Source of the DNA: Paraburkholderia oxyphila NBRC 105797
Lineage (GTDB): Bacteria; Pseudomonadota; Gammaproteobacteria; Burkholderiales; Burkholderiaceae
DNA length: 64,000 nt
Assembly (NCBI RefSeq): GCF_000685075.1
Contig: NZ_BAYD01000040.1
Span: 1-64,000 of the forward strand
Direction: 5' to 3'
Part shown: positions 34,695-44,137 of the stretch, one piece after another
Numbering within the stretch: position 1 is the stretch's first letter
How the letters are laid out: every line of letters begins with the position of its first letter
Notes under the pieces: generated by a model
Database searches by the model: none
The model's input: only the letters and a program-made list of their open reading frames with translations
What the model was told of the DNA's origin: nothing
Position numbers and translations under genes: made by a program

Positions 34695-35395
34695 ATGGCC
34701 GTTGACCAGGTAAGGCGAGCGCGGCTGACCCTGCTGCTTGACGAAGGGGCCTCGCGCGGGACGGCCATGAACGAATTGCGATGCGATTTGCGTTTCGTCA
34801 CCCCATCGCAAACCCGCTTCGCCAGTGAACGTATGGCCAGCCCGTATGGCAGGTACCCAGGTAGTGCGCCGCGCCTTGACCAGGCGCGTCTTGAGGCGAG
34901 AGTGCTCGACTACACGCTGCGGCGCAAGCCGGCTGACGTCTCGACGCATTGGTGCAGCCGCAAGTTGGCGGCGCAGTTGGGCATGCCCTCCATGATGCTT
35001 CAACGTATCTGGCGCAAGCACGAAGTTCGGCCACATCGTCTCAATACGCACATGGTGCCGAACGATCCCGACTTTGAGGCCAAGGCTACCGATGTGATCG
35101 GGCTGTACCTGAACCCGCCGTTGCATGCGGCGTTGTTCTGCGTGGACAAGAAAACGGCCATTCAGGCGTTTGATCGCAAAGGCCATACGAACGTCTCGAT
35201 ACATTATTCCCCCACGTATTTGTCATGGTCGAACCAGGTCGAGAACTGGATTGCCCGCATCCAGCCCGACATCATCACGCGCGGGGTATTCACCACCACC
35301 AGAGACCTCGACAATAGCTCATGCGTTTCATCCGCCAATGGAGCCAGCAGGCTGCCTCGTTGAAATGGAAGTAAGCCGATCCAACTCGACGTATC
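34695..35395 (+). mobile_element. IS630-family transposase remnant, internally deleted
   Basis: The frame matches an IS630 transposase: RRKPADVSTHWCSRKLAAQL, RIWRKHEVRPHRLNTHM, NDPDFEAKATDVIGLYLNPP and FCVDKKTAIQAFDRK, where the catalytic DE pair has become DK. It then jumps to NVSIHYSPTYLSWSNQVENW and IARIQPDIITRGVFTTTRDL. About 100 residues between DRK and NVSIHY, including the second Asp region, are missing. Near 35315 the frame shifts and the C-terminus continues as LMRFIRQWSQQAASLKWK followed by a stop and ADPTRRI. The element is dead. Confidence 0.85.
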
Positions 35396-35421
35396 CGGTG
35401 CAATTCATCCGGTTCAACGGA

Positions 35422-36936
35422 CTAGCGGTCGAACACGGGGATGATCAGCGATTTGACTTCGGTGTACTGCTCGATGGCGCCGCGTCCATGTTCCCGGCCA
35501 TATCCCGACTGTTTGGTTCCACCGAACGGCAGGCTCGGATCCAATGGAATATGGCTGTTGATCCAGACCGTACCCGCCTCCACGAGGCGTGCGGCACGCA
35601 GCGCGCTATTCAAATCGTTCGTCCAGATGCTGGCGGCCAGGCCATACCGGCTACAGTTCGCCATCTCGATGGCCTCGTCGAGGGAATCGACCGGAACGGC
35701 GGTGATTACCGGGCCGAAGATTTCCTGCTGCATGGCCCGGCTCGTTGGCGCTTGATCGATCAGCAGCGTCGGAGCGTAGTAGTACCCGTCGCGCTCCGGC
35801 ACGTTGCCGCCCGTCACGACCTTGGCGCCCTCGGCGCGGCATGCCGCGACTGCATCCGCCACGCGCGCGCGATGGCGCTCGGAAGTGAGCGGCTGCAGGC
35901 CCGCCGCAGGATCCAATCCCGGGCCGAGCGACAACGCCTGTATCGTGGCTGCCAGTTGTTCGAGCGTCTTGTCGAAGATTTCCCGATGAATGTATAGACG
36001 CGAAGCAGCGGCACAAACCTGGCCCTGGTTGAAAAAGCATCCGCCCATGAGGCCGGGCAGGATCCGCTCGGGATCGACGTCGTTCATGACGATCATCGGA
36101 TTCTTGCCGCCGAGTTCCAGCGTGAATCGCGTCATGTTGGTCAGCGCTATGCGACCGAGTTCCTGGCCGACCGCAGTGGATCCGGTAAACGTGAGCTTGT
36201 CGATGCCTGCGTGGCCGGCCAGCACCGCACCGACATCGATGCCTGTTCCCGTCACCACGTTGACCACGCCTGGCGGAAAGCCGGCGGCCCGCGTCAGCTC
36301 GGCCAGGTAGAGTGCGGTCAGCGGAGTGTCCTCCGAGGGCTTGAGCACGAGGGTACAGCCGCACGCCAGCGCGGAAGCCAGTTTCCAGACCGCGATCGCG
36401 AGAGGGAAATTCCATGGCACGATCGCGCCCACGACGCCGACCGGCTCGCGCAAGGTCACCCCGAGATTGCGTGCCCCTTCGGGAATCGGGATCGACAGAT
36501 CCGACGATGTGCCTTCGATCTTCGTGGCCCATCCGGCCATATAGCGTATGTATTCGACCGAGCCGCGCACCTCGATGGCCCGAGCGGCGTGGATCGACTT
36601 TCCTTGATTGAGGGTTTCCAACTGAGCCAACGCCTCGCCATCGGCCTCGAGCATGTCGGCAAGCTTGAGCAAAAGCCGCTCGCGTTCGGCCGGACGGCAG
36701 CGCGCCCAGCCGGGAAAGGCCCGATTCGCGGCGGCCACCGCGCGATCCACGTCCTCGGGGCCGGCGTCCGTCACGCTCGAAATGACTTTTCCCGTCGAGG
36801 GATCGAATACGTTGCGGCGCCGATCGAACTTCGATTCGACGTGTTCGCCGTCGATCCACAGCAGATGCCGTCGCGCCAGGAATTCGCCGACGCGCGGCAA
36901 CACCGGGATCAATGCGGATGCGTTGTGTTCACTCAT
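35422..36936 (-). CDS. NAD(P)-dependent aldehyde dehydrogenase
   Basis: This full-length aldehyde dehydrogenase of 504 residues has IVPWNFPLA (Asn about 176), TLELGGKNPMIV (Glu 274) and FNQGQVCAAASR (Cys 308). It resembles betaine-aldehyde or phenylacetaldehyde-type dehydrogenases. The ATG has AGAGGAGAG 8 bases upstream and overlaps the stop of the HpcH-type aldolase gene by 8 bp, so translation is coupled. An aldolase that releases an aldehyde plus pyruvate, followed by this enzyme, would make a logical terminal step of the aromatic pathway. The aldehyde is not identified. Confidence 0.92.
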   Translation of the reverse strand: MSEHNASALIPVLPRVGEFLARRHLLWIDGEHVESKFDRRRNVFDPSTGKVISSVTDAGPEDVDRAVAAANRAFPGWARCRPAERERLLLKLADMLEADGEALAQLETLNQGKSIHAARAIEVRGSVEYIRYMAGWATKIEGTSSDLSIPIPEGARNLGVTLREPVGVVGAIVPWNFPLAIAVWKLASALACGCTLVLKPSEDTPLTALYLAELTRAAGFPPGVVNVVTGTGIDVGAVLAGHAGIDKLTFTGSTAVGQELGRIALTNMTRFTLELGGKNPMIVMNDVDPERILPGLMGGCFFNQGQVCAAASRLYIHREIFDKTLEQLAATIQALSLGPGLDPAAGLQPLTSERHRARVADAVAACRAEGAKVVTGGNVPERDGYYYAPTLLIDQAPTSRAMQQEIFGPVITAVPVDSLDEAIEMANCSRYGLAASIWTNDLNSALRAARLVEAGTVWINSHIPLDPSLPFGGTKQSGYGREHGRGAIEQYTEVKSLIIPVFDR

Positions 36937-37747
36937 GGCCGTGCTCTCCTCTGGAAGCAATCGCGTCGATACGCTGAGCCGCCATCGCGCTGCCCTTGAT
37001 CAGGAACCCGAGATCGGTCCCGCAAGAAATGAATCGTGCACCCGTTGCCAACCATCGACCCACTTCTTCGGGTTGCCCCGACAATCCGCCAATGCCGACG
37101 TGCTTTCCCGCGCGGCGGCAGGTATCGACGACGTGCTGCAGCGCGGCCCGGACGCGGGGATGGCACACCTCCCCGGGCAACCCCATGTCCATCGACAGGT
37201 CGTACGTGCCGACGAAGACCATGTCGACACCGTCCACTTCGGCGATAGCCGCGATGTTGTCCAGCCCTCGACGCGATTCGAGCATGACCGCCACCATCGT
37301 CGCGTCGTTCAGTGCCTGGCACACGGCTTCGGCGGGAAACTGGCGATAGCCGAGCAAAGGCAATTGGGGCGACGCGGAACGCTCGCCGGCCGGAAAGTAC
37401 CGCGCGCGCCGCACGATCTCGCGGGCATCCTCCGCAGTTTCCACGTGTGGCGCGATGATCCCCATCGCCCCGGCATCCAGTGCGCGCCCGATATCCGCGC
37501 CGCGCCAGTCGGCCACGCGCATCAACGGCGTCACGCCGCACGCCTGCGCCGCTAGACATATCTGCCCGGCATCGCGCAGATCCATGGTCGAATGCTCGAG
37601 GTCCACATACAGCGTATCGAAGCCCGCCGCTTGCGCGACGCGGGCTATTTCCGATCCACGGCCGTAAGTCACGGTCATGGACAGGACCGTTCTGCCCGCG
37701 GACAACTTCTCCTTGACACGGTTGCGTGTCAGCTCCACCAGATTCAT
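36929..37747 (-). CDS. HpcH/HpaI-family aldolase
   Basis: This class II (metal-dependent) pyruvate aldolase of 272 residues has FDTLYVDLEHSTMDL (about 44-58), a metal-ligand Glu in VMLESRRGL (about 147) and Asp in VDMVFVGTYDLSMDMG (about 168-183). Family members cleave 4-hydroxy-2-oxoacids to pyruvate and an aldehyde in meta-cleavage pathways. The ATG at 37747 has an AGGA upstream; an ATG 21 bases earlier lacks one. It is coupled to the aldehyde dehydrogenase and follows the FMN oxidase gene by 46 bp. Confidence 0.9.
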   Translation of the reverse strand: MNLVELTRNRVKEKLSAGRTVLSMTVTYGRGSEIARVAQAAGFDTLYVDLEHSTMDLRDAGQICLAAQACGVTPLMRVADWRGADIGRALDAGAMGIIAPHVETAEDAREIVRRARYFPAGERSASPQLPLLGYRQFPAEAVCQALNDATMVAVMLESRRGLDNIAAIAEVDGVDMVFVGTYDLSMDMGLPGEVCHPRVRAALQHVVDTCRRAGKHVGIGGLSGQPEEVGRWLATGARFISCGTDLGFLIKGSAMAAQRIDAIASRGEHGHE

Positions 37748-37793
37748 CTCGTTCCTCGCATCGTCCATCAGGTTGCCGTTGACGCAGTACGCA

Positions 37794-39014
37794 TCAGACC
37801 GCAGCGAAATTGTTCATGCGCATCCCGACGCTCAGCCCCGCGCGCGCACGCTGGAGACGCGACGAGTCAGCCAGCACGCTTGCATCGATACGGGCGAAAT
37901 CCGGCGCGCCACATAACTGCATGGCTCTGCGCAACTCGTCCTCGAGAATATCGAGCGCCCTGCGTGCGCCCGGGGCTCCGGCGGCAATGGCGCCATACAG
38001 CGTGGCGCGCCCGAGCAGCACGGCGTTCGCGCCAAGGGCGCGTGCCTTGAGGATGTCGACGCCGCGCCTGACTCCGCCGTCGAGCATCACTTCCATCTTT
38101 CCCGCGGCGGCGGCCACCGCAGGCAGCGCATCGAAGGTCGCCATCGAGGTGTCCAGCTGACGCCCACCGTGGTTCGATACCACGACGGCATCGCACCCCA
38201 GGCTGCTCAAGCGCTCGGCATCGTCCGGCCGCAACACGCCCTTGACGACGAGCTTTCTCGGCCACACATCGCGCAGCGCCGCCAGCCGCGCCCAATCGAA
38301 CGACGGGTCGTAGTCGCGTCCCGCTGCCGACGCCAGGGTCGACCGGGGTGCCGCATCGCCGTCCAGGCCGTGCAGGTTGCCCGCGGGCGGCGTGCCGCGG
38401 ATCAGCATGTCAATCGACCAGCGTGGGTGCGAGACGAGATCCAACAGACCTGCGCGTGTGGGCCTGAACGGCGCGCTGAATCCGTTGCGCAGATCGCGTT
38501 CGCGCTTACCGCCCACGGCGAGATCCACGGTGATCACCAGCGCCTCGTAATCGGCCGCACGCGCCCGATCGATCATCTTCGCCAGGAACGCCTGATTTTG
38601 AAGAATATAGGCCTGGAACCAATGACGGCCCGGCGCCGCATCCGCGATCTCCTCGATCGACGCGCTCGATCGAGTGGACAGCGTGTAGGGAATGCCGCTG
38701 TCCGCCGCCGCCTTGGCGATGCAGACGTCGCCGCCGCGCCGGCCGAGATCGACCCCGCCGGTCGGCCCGACGACTATCGGGAGGGCTGCCGGCACGCCGA
38801 GAATGTTCGTGCGCGTCTCGACCGTCGCGACGTCGACCAGTATGCGAGGCGCAATCCTAGTCTGCTCGAACGCCGCGCGATTGGCGCGCAAGGTGACCTC
38901 GTCCTCGGCGCCCCCGTCAAAGAAATCGAAGACCAGCCGAGGAAGGCGTCGCATAGCCATCATGCGCAGATCTTCTATGGAAAAGGCAGAATCTGCCCTA
39001 CGCTCGAGATTCAT
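37794..39014 (-). CDS. FMN-dependent alpha-hydroxy acid oxidase/dehydrogenase
   Basis: This 406-residue member of the glycolate oxidase/L-lactate dehydrogenase/mandelate dehydrogenase family is complete. It shows FDFFDGGAEDEVTLRAN (about 29-45), TLSTRSSASIEEIA, HWFQAYILQN, the FMN and substrate Lys in KLVVKGVL (about 263) and the catalytic His-Gly-Gly-Arg in VVVSNHGGRQLDTS (about 284-297). It oxidises an L-2-hydroxyacid to the 2-oxoacid. In an aromatic cluster a mandelate-like or aryl-lactate substrate is a fair guess, but aliphatic hydroxyacids are equally possible. Confidence 0.92.
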   Translation of the reverse strand: MNLERRADSAFSIEDLRMMAMRRLPRLVFDFFDGGAEDEVTLRANRAAFEQTRIAPRILVDVATVETRTNILGVPAALPIVVGPTGGVDLGRRGGDVCIAKAAADSGIPYTLSTRSSASIEEIADAAPGRHWFQAYILQNQAFLAKMIDRARAADYEALVITVDLAVGGKRERDLRNGFSAPFRPTRAGLLDLVSHPRWSIDMLIRGTPPAGNLHGLDGDAAPRSTLASAAGRDYDPSFDWARLAALRDVWPRKLVVKGVLRPDDAERLSSLGCDAVVVSNHGGRQLDTSMATFDALPAVAAAAGKMEVMLDGGVRRGVDILKARALGANAVLLGRATLYGAIAAGAPGARRALDILEDELRRAMQLCGAPDFARIDASVLADSSRLQRARAGLSVGMRMNNFAAV

Positions 39015-39263
39015 CTTCTGTGCTCATGTGGGTATAGTCGAAACGTCCGTCGCACCGACGATGCTCCGTACCGAAATGTATGCATCATCGGCAACTGCAA
39101 TGAATCCATTCTATCCAGCCTCAAACGCGCAATTTGCTAAACGAACTGTTCGCATTTCGCGGACGACGTCGCTGGCTGCAAGACGATCGCGGGCATGCTC
39201 CAGCCCGCCCGCGGCGTCCCGGCCGGGTGCCGGCGAGATGCCCCTGCGGCAGACGAAGCCCGG

Positions 39264-40193
39264 CTACTTCCGGCCCGCATTCGGCACAGGACTGTCCCAG
39301 ACTTTCGGCTGCTTGGCCCAGGCGCGCAAAAAATCGAGCAAACGGGTGGTTCTCGCGGGCACCAAATCGCGGTTCGAATACAAAACGTGAATCGACGTGC
39401 TATGCGGCTCGTATTCGGGCAGTATCCTGCACAGCTGACCACGCTCGACTTCACCCGCGAACATATAGTAGGGATGCATGGCGATGCCGTGCCCGAGCAA
39501 AGCCGCCTGCTTAATCACCTCGCCGAAAGTGGCGCTCAAGGTTCCGCGCACATGCACCGACTCCGAACCGAGTGGACCGTTGAAGCGCCATATCGAACCG
39601 GGGGAGTTGAGCAGGTTCACCAGGCAATTGCAACGCTTCAGGTCCGCCGGCGTTTCGATCGGCCCACAGCGTTCGAGATAGGCTTGGGAGGCGACCAGAA
39701 CCTGCGGCGACTCGGCCAGCAGAAATGCTTTGTGGCTCGAATCGGGAAGCGACTGCGCGACGATGATGGCGACGTCGAGACCCTGTGCGGTGAACTGATC
39801 GACCGTATTGCACGCGAACACCTTGATCTCGATCAACGGATATTGCGCGGCGAACTCGAGGAGCATCGGCGTCAGGTACCGGGCGCCGAACGACGGCGGT
39901 ACGCCGATGCGCAAGATGCCCTTGACGTCCTCCTCGAGACGGCCGACGGAATCGAGCATCTCACCGTAATCGGCCAACAGTTGCGCGGCCTGGCTGAATA
40001 CCTGTTCGCCCGCTTGCGTGAGGGCGATCTGCTTGGTGGTACGTGCGACCAGGGTCACGCCGAAGGTCTGCTCGAGCGCAGCCACCTGGTTCGAGGCACT
40101 CGCCTTCGATATGCCGAGGTGCTCGGCGGCAAAGGTGAAGTTCCCATGCTTCACCACCTCGAGGAAAGTCCGTAAGCAATCCAGTTTGTCCAT
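39264..40193 (-). CDS. LysR-family transcriptional regulator
   Basis: This 309-residue LysR protein has a helix-turn-helix at about 3-60 (AAEHLGISKASASNQVAALE) and an effector domain from about 90. It is oriented like the aromatic operon and sits inside it, between the FMN oxidase and the VOC gene, rather than divergent. It may control the downstream sub-unit (oxidase, aldolase, aldehyde dehydrogenase). The 249 bp downstream of it probably hold the promoter of the oxidase gene. Confidence 0.9.
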   Translation of the reverse strand: MDKLDCLRTFLEVVKHGNFTFAAEHLGISKASASNQVAALEQTFGVTLVARTTKQIALTQAGEQVFSQAAQLLADYGEMLDSVGRLEEDVKGILRIGVPPSFGARYLTPMLLEFAAQYPLIEIKVFACNTVDQFTAQGLDVAIIVAQSLPDSSHKAFLLAESPQVLVASQAYLERCGPIETPADLKRCNCLVNLLNSPGSIWRFNGPLGSESVHVRGTLSATFGEVIKQAALLGHGIAMHPYYMFAGEVERGQLCRILPEYEPHSTSIHVLYSNRDLVPARTTRLLDFLRAWAKQPKVWDSPVPNAGRK

Positions 40194-40348
40194 CGTCGTG
40201 ACTTGCTAGGTGAGAGAACTGGCCGGTCGCGAGACTGGCGTCCGGTCGGCAATGCGGACGCACGGCCAATCGGCGCGAGCCGAGACCGACTCTCGCGCCG
40301 CGACACCTTCGCTCGCTTTGCGCGAGGTTCCTGGCCTGCCGAACCGTG

Positions 40349-40735
40349 CTACTCGGCTCGCTGAATCAGCGCGACACCGTATCCGCCGGGCGCCGCGACG
40401 GTAGCGAACACGCGCTTTCCGAACGGCATCCGCGCGGCGCGACGCGTGATCGTGCCCCCCCGTGCCTCGACAGCCTGACAGGCCTCGAAGACATTCTCCA
40501 CCTCGAACCCGATGTGCCCCAGCGTTTCCCCGGGGCGAACCTGCGCGTCATCCCAGACGTGCATGAGTTCGAGCCTGGCAGTGGAACCACACGCGCCGTC
40601 CTCGAGCAGCGCGAGCGAGAAACGCCCTTGCGGATAATCGTGCCGCCGCACCAGCCTCATGCCGAGGATGTTGACGTAGAAGGAAAGCGACTCCTCCAGG
40701 CTTTCCACTTTCAGCATCGTATGCGCCAGCCTCAC
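40349..40735 (-). CDS. Glyoxalase/VOC-family protein (lactoylglutathione lyase-like)
   Basis: This 128-residue single VOC domain has LAHTMLKVESLEESLSFYVN (metal His about 5), ALLEDG, the metal Glu in ARLELMHVWD (about 56), LGHIGFEVENV (His about 74) and a C-terminal PGGYGVALIQ. This matches the GloA fold with its His-Glu-His set, though the final Glu is not at its usual place. The GTG at 40735 has GGGAGG upstream. It may detoxify or isomerise a pathway intermediate, such as a maleylpyruvate-like or methylglyoxal-type compound. The substrate is not determined. Confidence 0.8.
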   Translation of the reverse strand: MRLAHTMLKVESLEESLSFYVNILGMRLVRRHDYPQGRFSLALLEDGACGSTARLELMHVWDDAQVRPGETLGHIGFEVENVFEACQAVEARGGTITRRAARMPFGKRVFATVAAPGGYGVALIQRAE

Positions 40736-40816
40736 GCGTAACCTCCCGTCCTCTCGAATCGAAATCCATCGCGCACACGGCGTGGTGAACGCCGTGGCGG
40801 CCGTGGGCAGTAGGTG

Positions 40817-41725
40817 CTATGCCTGTGCCAGGGGTGCGAGAACGCACTGCACGAACGCGGGATCGAACACCCGATCGGCCATCACCTGGCAGCGTTTGAT
40901 CAAGCGTCGTTCGGACGCCGTGTAGTCGGGATTCGCCATGTGCAGGGTTCCGATGTGATCCCACATCAATACGTCGCCGACCTCCCAACGATGCACGTAC
41001 TGATACTTCTCCTGCAATTGGTGCGCAAAGAGGAAATTCAGCGTCTCCTGGCTCTGAACCTCGCTCATCCCTTCGATCGCGACCGTATAGCCAGGATTTG
41101 CGTAGAGAATCCTGTCTCCCGTCACGGGGTGATCCAGGAAGACGGGATGCCGGGACGGCGGCAGCAACGCCCGCATCTCCGCGGTCATCGGTCCGCGCTT
41201 GCTGCCCGGGCGGGCGCGCGTCGCCTCCCAGAATTTGTTGAAATCGTGCACGGCGACGGCCGTCGACAAGGATTGCTTGTAGCGCTCCGGAAGATCGTCG
41301 TAGGCCAATTTCATGTTCGCGAACAAGGTGGCGCCGAGCGCCTCGCCGTTTCGCCGCGGGATCTCGATCCCATAGAGCACGTTCGTGTAGCCGACTACGC
41401 TGTTGTAGGACATGTCGGTATGCCAATCCTGCCCCGCGTCTGGCGCGCCCAGCGACTTTCCGTTCTCCACGATGTTCGAGAGAATCGTCACCTCGGGAAG
41501 GCCAGCCTCGCAGTCCTTCCCGGTGGGCGACGCCTGCAGGCTTCCGAATCGCTGGCTGAACTGCTTGAGTTGAATCGGCGTCAGTGTCTGCCGGGGAAAA
41601 CGCAGCACGCCGTGTTCGCTCAACGCGCGAACGATCTTCGCGAAATTCACTGGGTCGACCTGTTGGGCCAGATCGACTTCCTCGATAACGGCACCCAACA
41701 CCAGACCCGAGGGTACGATTTTCAT
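40817..41725 (-). CDS. TauD/TfdA-family Fe(II)/2-oxoglutarate dioxygenase
   Basis: This 302-residue dioxygenase has the facial triad visible: His 102 and Asp 104 in DWHTDMSY and a distal His at about 262 in WDHIGTLHMANPDY. The Arg in ASERRLIKR (about 273) is placed to bind 2-oxoglutarate. Family members hydroxylate taurine, 2,4-D, carnitine precursors or aryloxyalkanoates and often split an ether or C-S bond by doing so. In this cluster it could unmask a phenol for the flavin hydroxylase or ring-cleavage enzyme, as TfdA does for 2,4-D. That is inference. Confidence 0.9.
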   Translation of the reverse strand: MKIVPSGLVLGAVIEEVDLAQQVDPVNFAKIVRALSEHGVLRFPRQTLTPIQLKQFSQRFGSLQASPTGKDCEAGLPEVTILSNIVENGKSLGAPDAGQDWHTDMSYNSVVGYTNVLYGIEIPRRNGEALGATLFANMKLAYDDLPERYKQSLSTAVAVHDFNKFWEATRARPGSKRGPMTAEMRALLPPSRHPVFLDHPVTGDRILYANPGYTVAIEGMSEVQSQETLNFLFAHQLQEKYQYVHRWEVGDVLMWDHIGTLHMANPDYTASERRLIKRCQVMADRVFDPAFVQCVLAPLAQA

Positions 41726-41870
41726 TTTAAGACTCCTACTTAATAGATATCACTATGTGTCCGGCCAGGCTTTCGCGGCAGCCGGTACATCTCTACGAAT
41801 ATCTCGGCCGAACACTCGCGCGGTATCCTGGCTCTGCATTCCATCGGTAGATGCGAGATCCGTCCCACGC

Positions 41871-43142
41871 TCAGGACGTAGCGCCGTGCCCGGCGACGTA
41901 TGGCACTTCGTCGACCGCGCCGCGCTCTTCCCTCATTTGCGGATACCGGCCAATTCCGGCGAAGAGCCACGCCACCACGACCGTGCCGAGTGTGAAGATC
42001 AGCATCGGGATCTGGTAGGAGCCCATCCGGTCGTAGAAGAAGGCCATCACGAGCGGGCCAGAAGACGCGCCGAGCATGAAGCCGATGAAGCCAAGTGCAT
42101 AAATTCGCGCGGCGGAACGCATGCCGAACCAGCGCCGCACAATCAGCCCCATTACATCGACCTCGACGCCGGCGGCCAGCCCGAGGAAGATCGGCACCAG
42201 AAACTCGCGTCCGGGTATCGAAAGCTGCAGCAGCGCCAGGGCCGCGGTCGTGAACATGTAGATCGAGGTGGAGAAGCGAATGATCTTCACGCGATCGAGC
42301 ACGGCCGCGCAAAGCAGGCGCCCCGAAATCTGCGCTATGCCCATCAGGCCGAAGAACATCGCCGCGCGTTGCGGCGACATGCCTTGATCGATCATGATCG
42401 GCACGAAGTGAACCGACACGCCCGCGAAAATCATCCCCATCAGGAAGAAGCACACGACCACCCGCCAGAACACAGGATGCGCCACCGCGTCACGCAGCGA
42501 GAATCCGGCGAGCACCGCTACGTGATTCTTGTGGCGCTTTTTTGCGGCCACGACTGCCTTGTTGTCCCAAACCAGCAGCAGCGCGTTCAGAATCCCGATC
42601 GTGCCTAGAATCAGCGCCTCGACCCGGAAGGCCTCCCGCCATCCCCACAGCGCGATCCAATGCGAGATCAGCGGCGGCAGGAGCGCGGTACCGATGCCCA
42701 GCGCCGCCATCGACAGTCCCAGCGCCATTCCCAAGCGCTTGTCGAACCATTGCAGCAGAATCGACGTGAGCGACGCAGGCGTCGACAGGCTATTCACGAC
42801 GCCGCCGAAACACGTGACGAGCAGAAACTGCCACATCACGGGTTGCAACGTGCTAAATGCCATCAGGAGCGTAGGAATGGCCATCGCCTGGACCAGAATG
42901 ACCCCGCGGTTCCCCACCCGGTCGATGATCAGGCCGACGACGAATGCCAGCGGCGCCGCCACCAGCGGAACAATCGAATATCCCAGAGTGACCATCGTGC
43001 GGTCCCAGCCGAAACTGGCCGCGATCGGCTTCATGTAGATCCCCCACGGCTGCTGAATCGCCGGGGAGTACGAAACCATCAGGGCGATGGCAGACCCTAT
43101 CAGCACGACCCACTTGGTCAGGGGATTCTGTTGATTCTGCAT
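41871..43142 (-). CDS. MFS transporter
   Basis: This 423-residue transporter with 12 predicted helices starts NPLTKWVVLIGSAIALMVSY. Loop 2-3 has the motif GLIIDRVGNRGVILV (about 65-80). It belongs to the oxalate/formate antiporter-like or monocarboxylate group more than the aromatic:H+ symporters. It probably imports the substrate of the aromatic cluster. The ATG at 43142 has AGAGGAGA upstream; a 19-residue longer frame is not needed. It is 96 bp after the extradiol dioxygenase and 145 bp before the TauD gene. Confidence 0.9.
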   Translation of the reverse strand: MQNQQNPLTKWVVLIGSAIALMVSYSPAIQQPWGIYMKPIAASFGWDRTMVTLGYSIVPLVAAPLAFVVGLIIDRVGNRGVILVQAMAIPTLLMAFSTLQPVMWQFLLVTCFGGVVNSLSTPASLTSILLQWFDKRLGMALGLSMAALGIGTALLPPLISHWIALWGWREAFRVEALILGTIGILNALLLVWDNKAVVAAKKRHKNHVAVLAGFSLRDAVAHPVFWRVVVCFFLMGMIFAGVSVHFVPIMIDQGMSPQRAAMFFGLMGIAQISGRLLCAAVLDRVKIIRFSTSIYMFTTAALALLQLSIPGREFLVPIFLGLAAGVEVDVMGLIVRRWFGMRSAARIYALGFIGFMLGASSGPLVMAFFYDRMGSYQIPMLIFTLGTVVVAWLFAGIGRYPQMREERGAVDEVPYVAGHGATS

Positions 43143-43238
43143 ATCAAGTCTCCTCTCGTCTTCAATGCAATCTGGCGCGGCACCGGCCGAACACGCCACG
43201 CGCGCCGATCGCTGCTCGATTGTGGCGCGCTGCTCAGA

Positions 43239-44135
43239 TCACCCTTCGAATCCGGCCAGATCCATCGGGTTCGTGAAGGTGTGCGGTGGTTTGAGCCCCC
43301 ATCCGAGCCCGGTCTTCTGAATACCTTCTACCCATCCGAAATGCTCTTCGATATGGTCCATGTCCGCGTAATATTCGACAAAATTTCCGGCGGGGTCCTG
43401 CAGGTACCAGAAGAAATTCGAACCGATGTAATGCCGGCCGAGCCCCCAGACGTGGGTTTCGCCGTTTCGCTTGATCATATGAGTCGCGCCGCGTCCGACT
43501 TCGTCGACATCCTCGACCTGCCAGCCCGTGTGATGCATGAAATCGACGTTCGACTCGAGCAGGAACACGTTGTGATGCTCAGTGGAACAGCGCATGAACG
43601 TTCCCACGCCGTTGACCGTGTCGGACGCCTTGAATCCCAACCCGTCTATAAAGAAGGCGCGCGTGACCTTGGCGTTGGACGATCCGAGCACCACGTGGCC
43701 AAGCTTTCGCGGTTTGACCGGACCGGTCCGGTAGAACGCGTCGATCCGCTCGTTGGGCCGCGCGTAGCGCCCGGGAAGATTGAGGCGTGGAGCCGCCGCC
43801 GCGCGTTGCTCAATACGCGGCGCGATCCGCACACTGATCGCCGTTCCCGATACCGGCTCGGCTGTATGCAAGGCATCAGACTCAAGTCGCAGCGGCGCAT
43901 CCAGACGCACCAGACGCTCCCCTATCGCCAGCAGATCTTCCGCCGCGTCCGCGCCAATGCATATCTCCTTGAGCTGCCGCTTGGGCGTCTCGACGAGCGT
44001 GAGCTGATGCCCACCCTCTACAGTTCCGAAGCGGTGCTCGCCGAGCGGCGCAAGGCCGAAAGCTTCGTAGTACTCACCGGTGGTTTCGACATTCGGGACG
44101 CCCAGAATAATCCTCGAAATACCATGCAGAGCCAT
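43239..44135 (-). CDS. Type I extradiol ring-cleavage dioxygenase (VOC family)
   Basis: This 298-residue two-domain vicinal-oxygen-chelate protein has its ligands in the C-terminal domain: His 147 (KLGHVVLG), His 201 or 202 (DFMHHTGWQV) and Glu 254 (PAGNFVEYYADMD). This is the His-His-Glu Fe(II) site of BphC/2,3-dihydroxybiphenyl-type enzymes. The N-terminal domain has lost the ligands, as is usual. It opens a catechol ring next to the hydroxyls. It starts 2 bp after the flavoprotein hydroxylase gene, with GGAGATAG within that gene's end, so hydroxylation and cleavage are coupled. The ring substrate is unknown. Confidence 0.9.
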   Translation of the reverse strand: MALHGISRIILGVPNVETTGEYYEAFGLAPLGEHRFGTVEGGHQLTLVETPKRQLKEICIGADAAEDLLAIGERLVRLDAPLRLESDALHTAEPVSGTAISVRIAPRIEQRAAAAPRLNLPGRYARPNERIDAFYRTGPVKPRKLGHVVLGSSNAKVTRAFFIDGLGFKASDTVNGVGTFMRCSTEHHNVFLLESNVDFMHHTGWQVEDVDEVGRGATHMIKRNGETHVWGLGRHYIGSNFFWYLQDPAGNFVEYYADMDHIEEHFGWVEGIQKTGLGWGLKPPHTFTNPMDLAGFEG

Positions 44136-44137
44136 AT

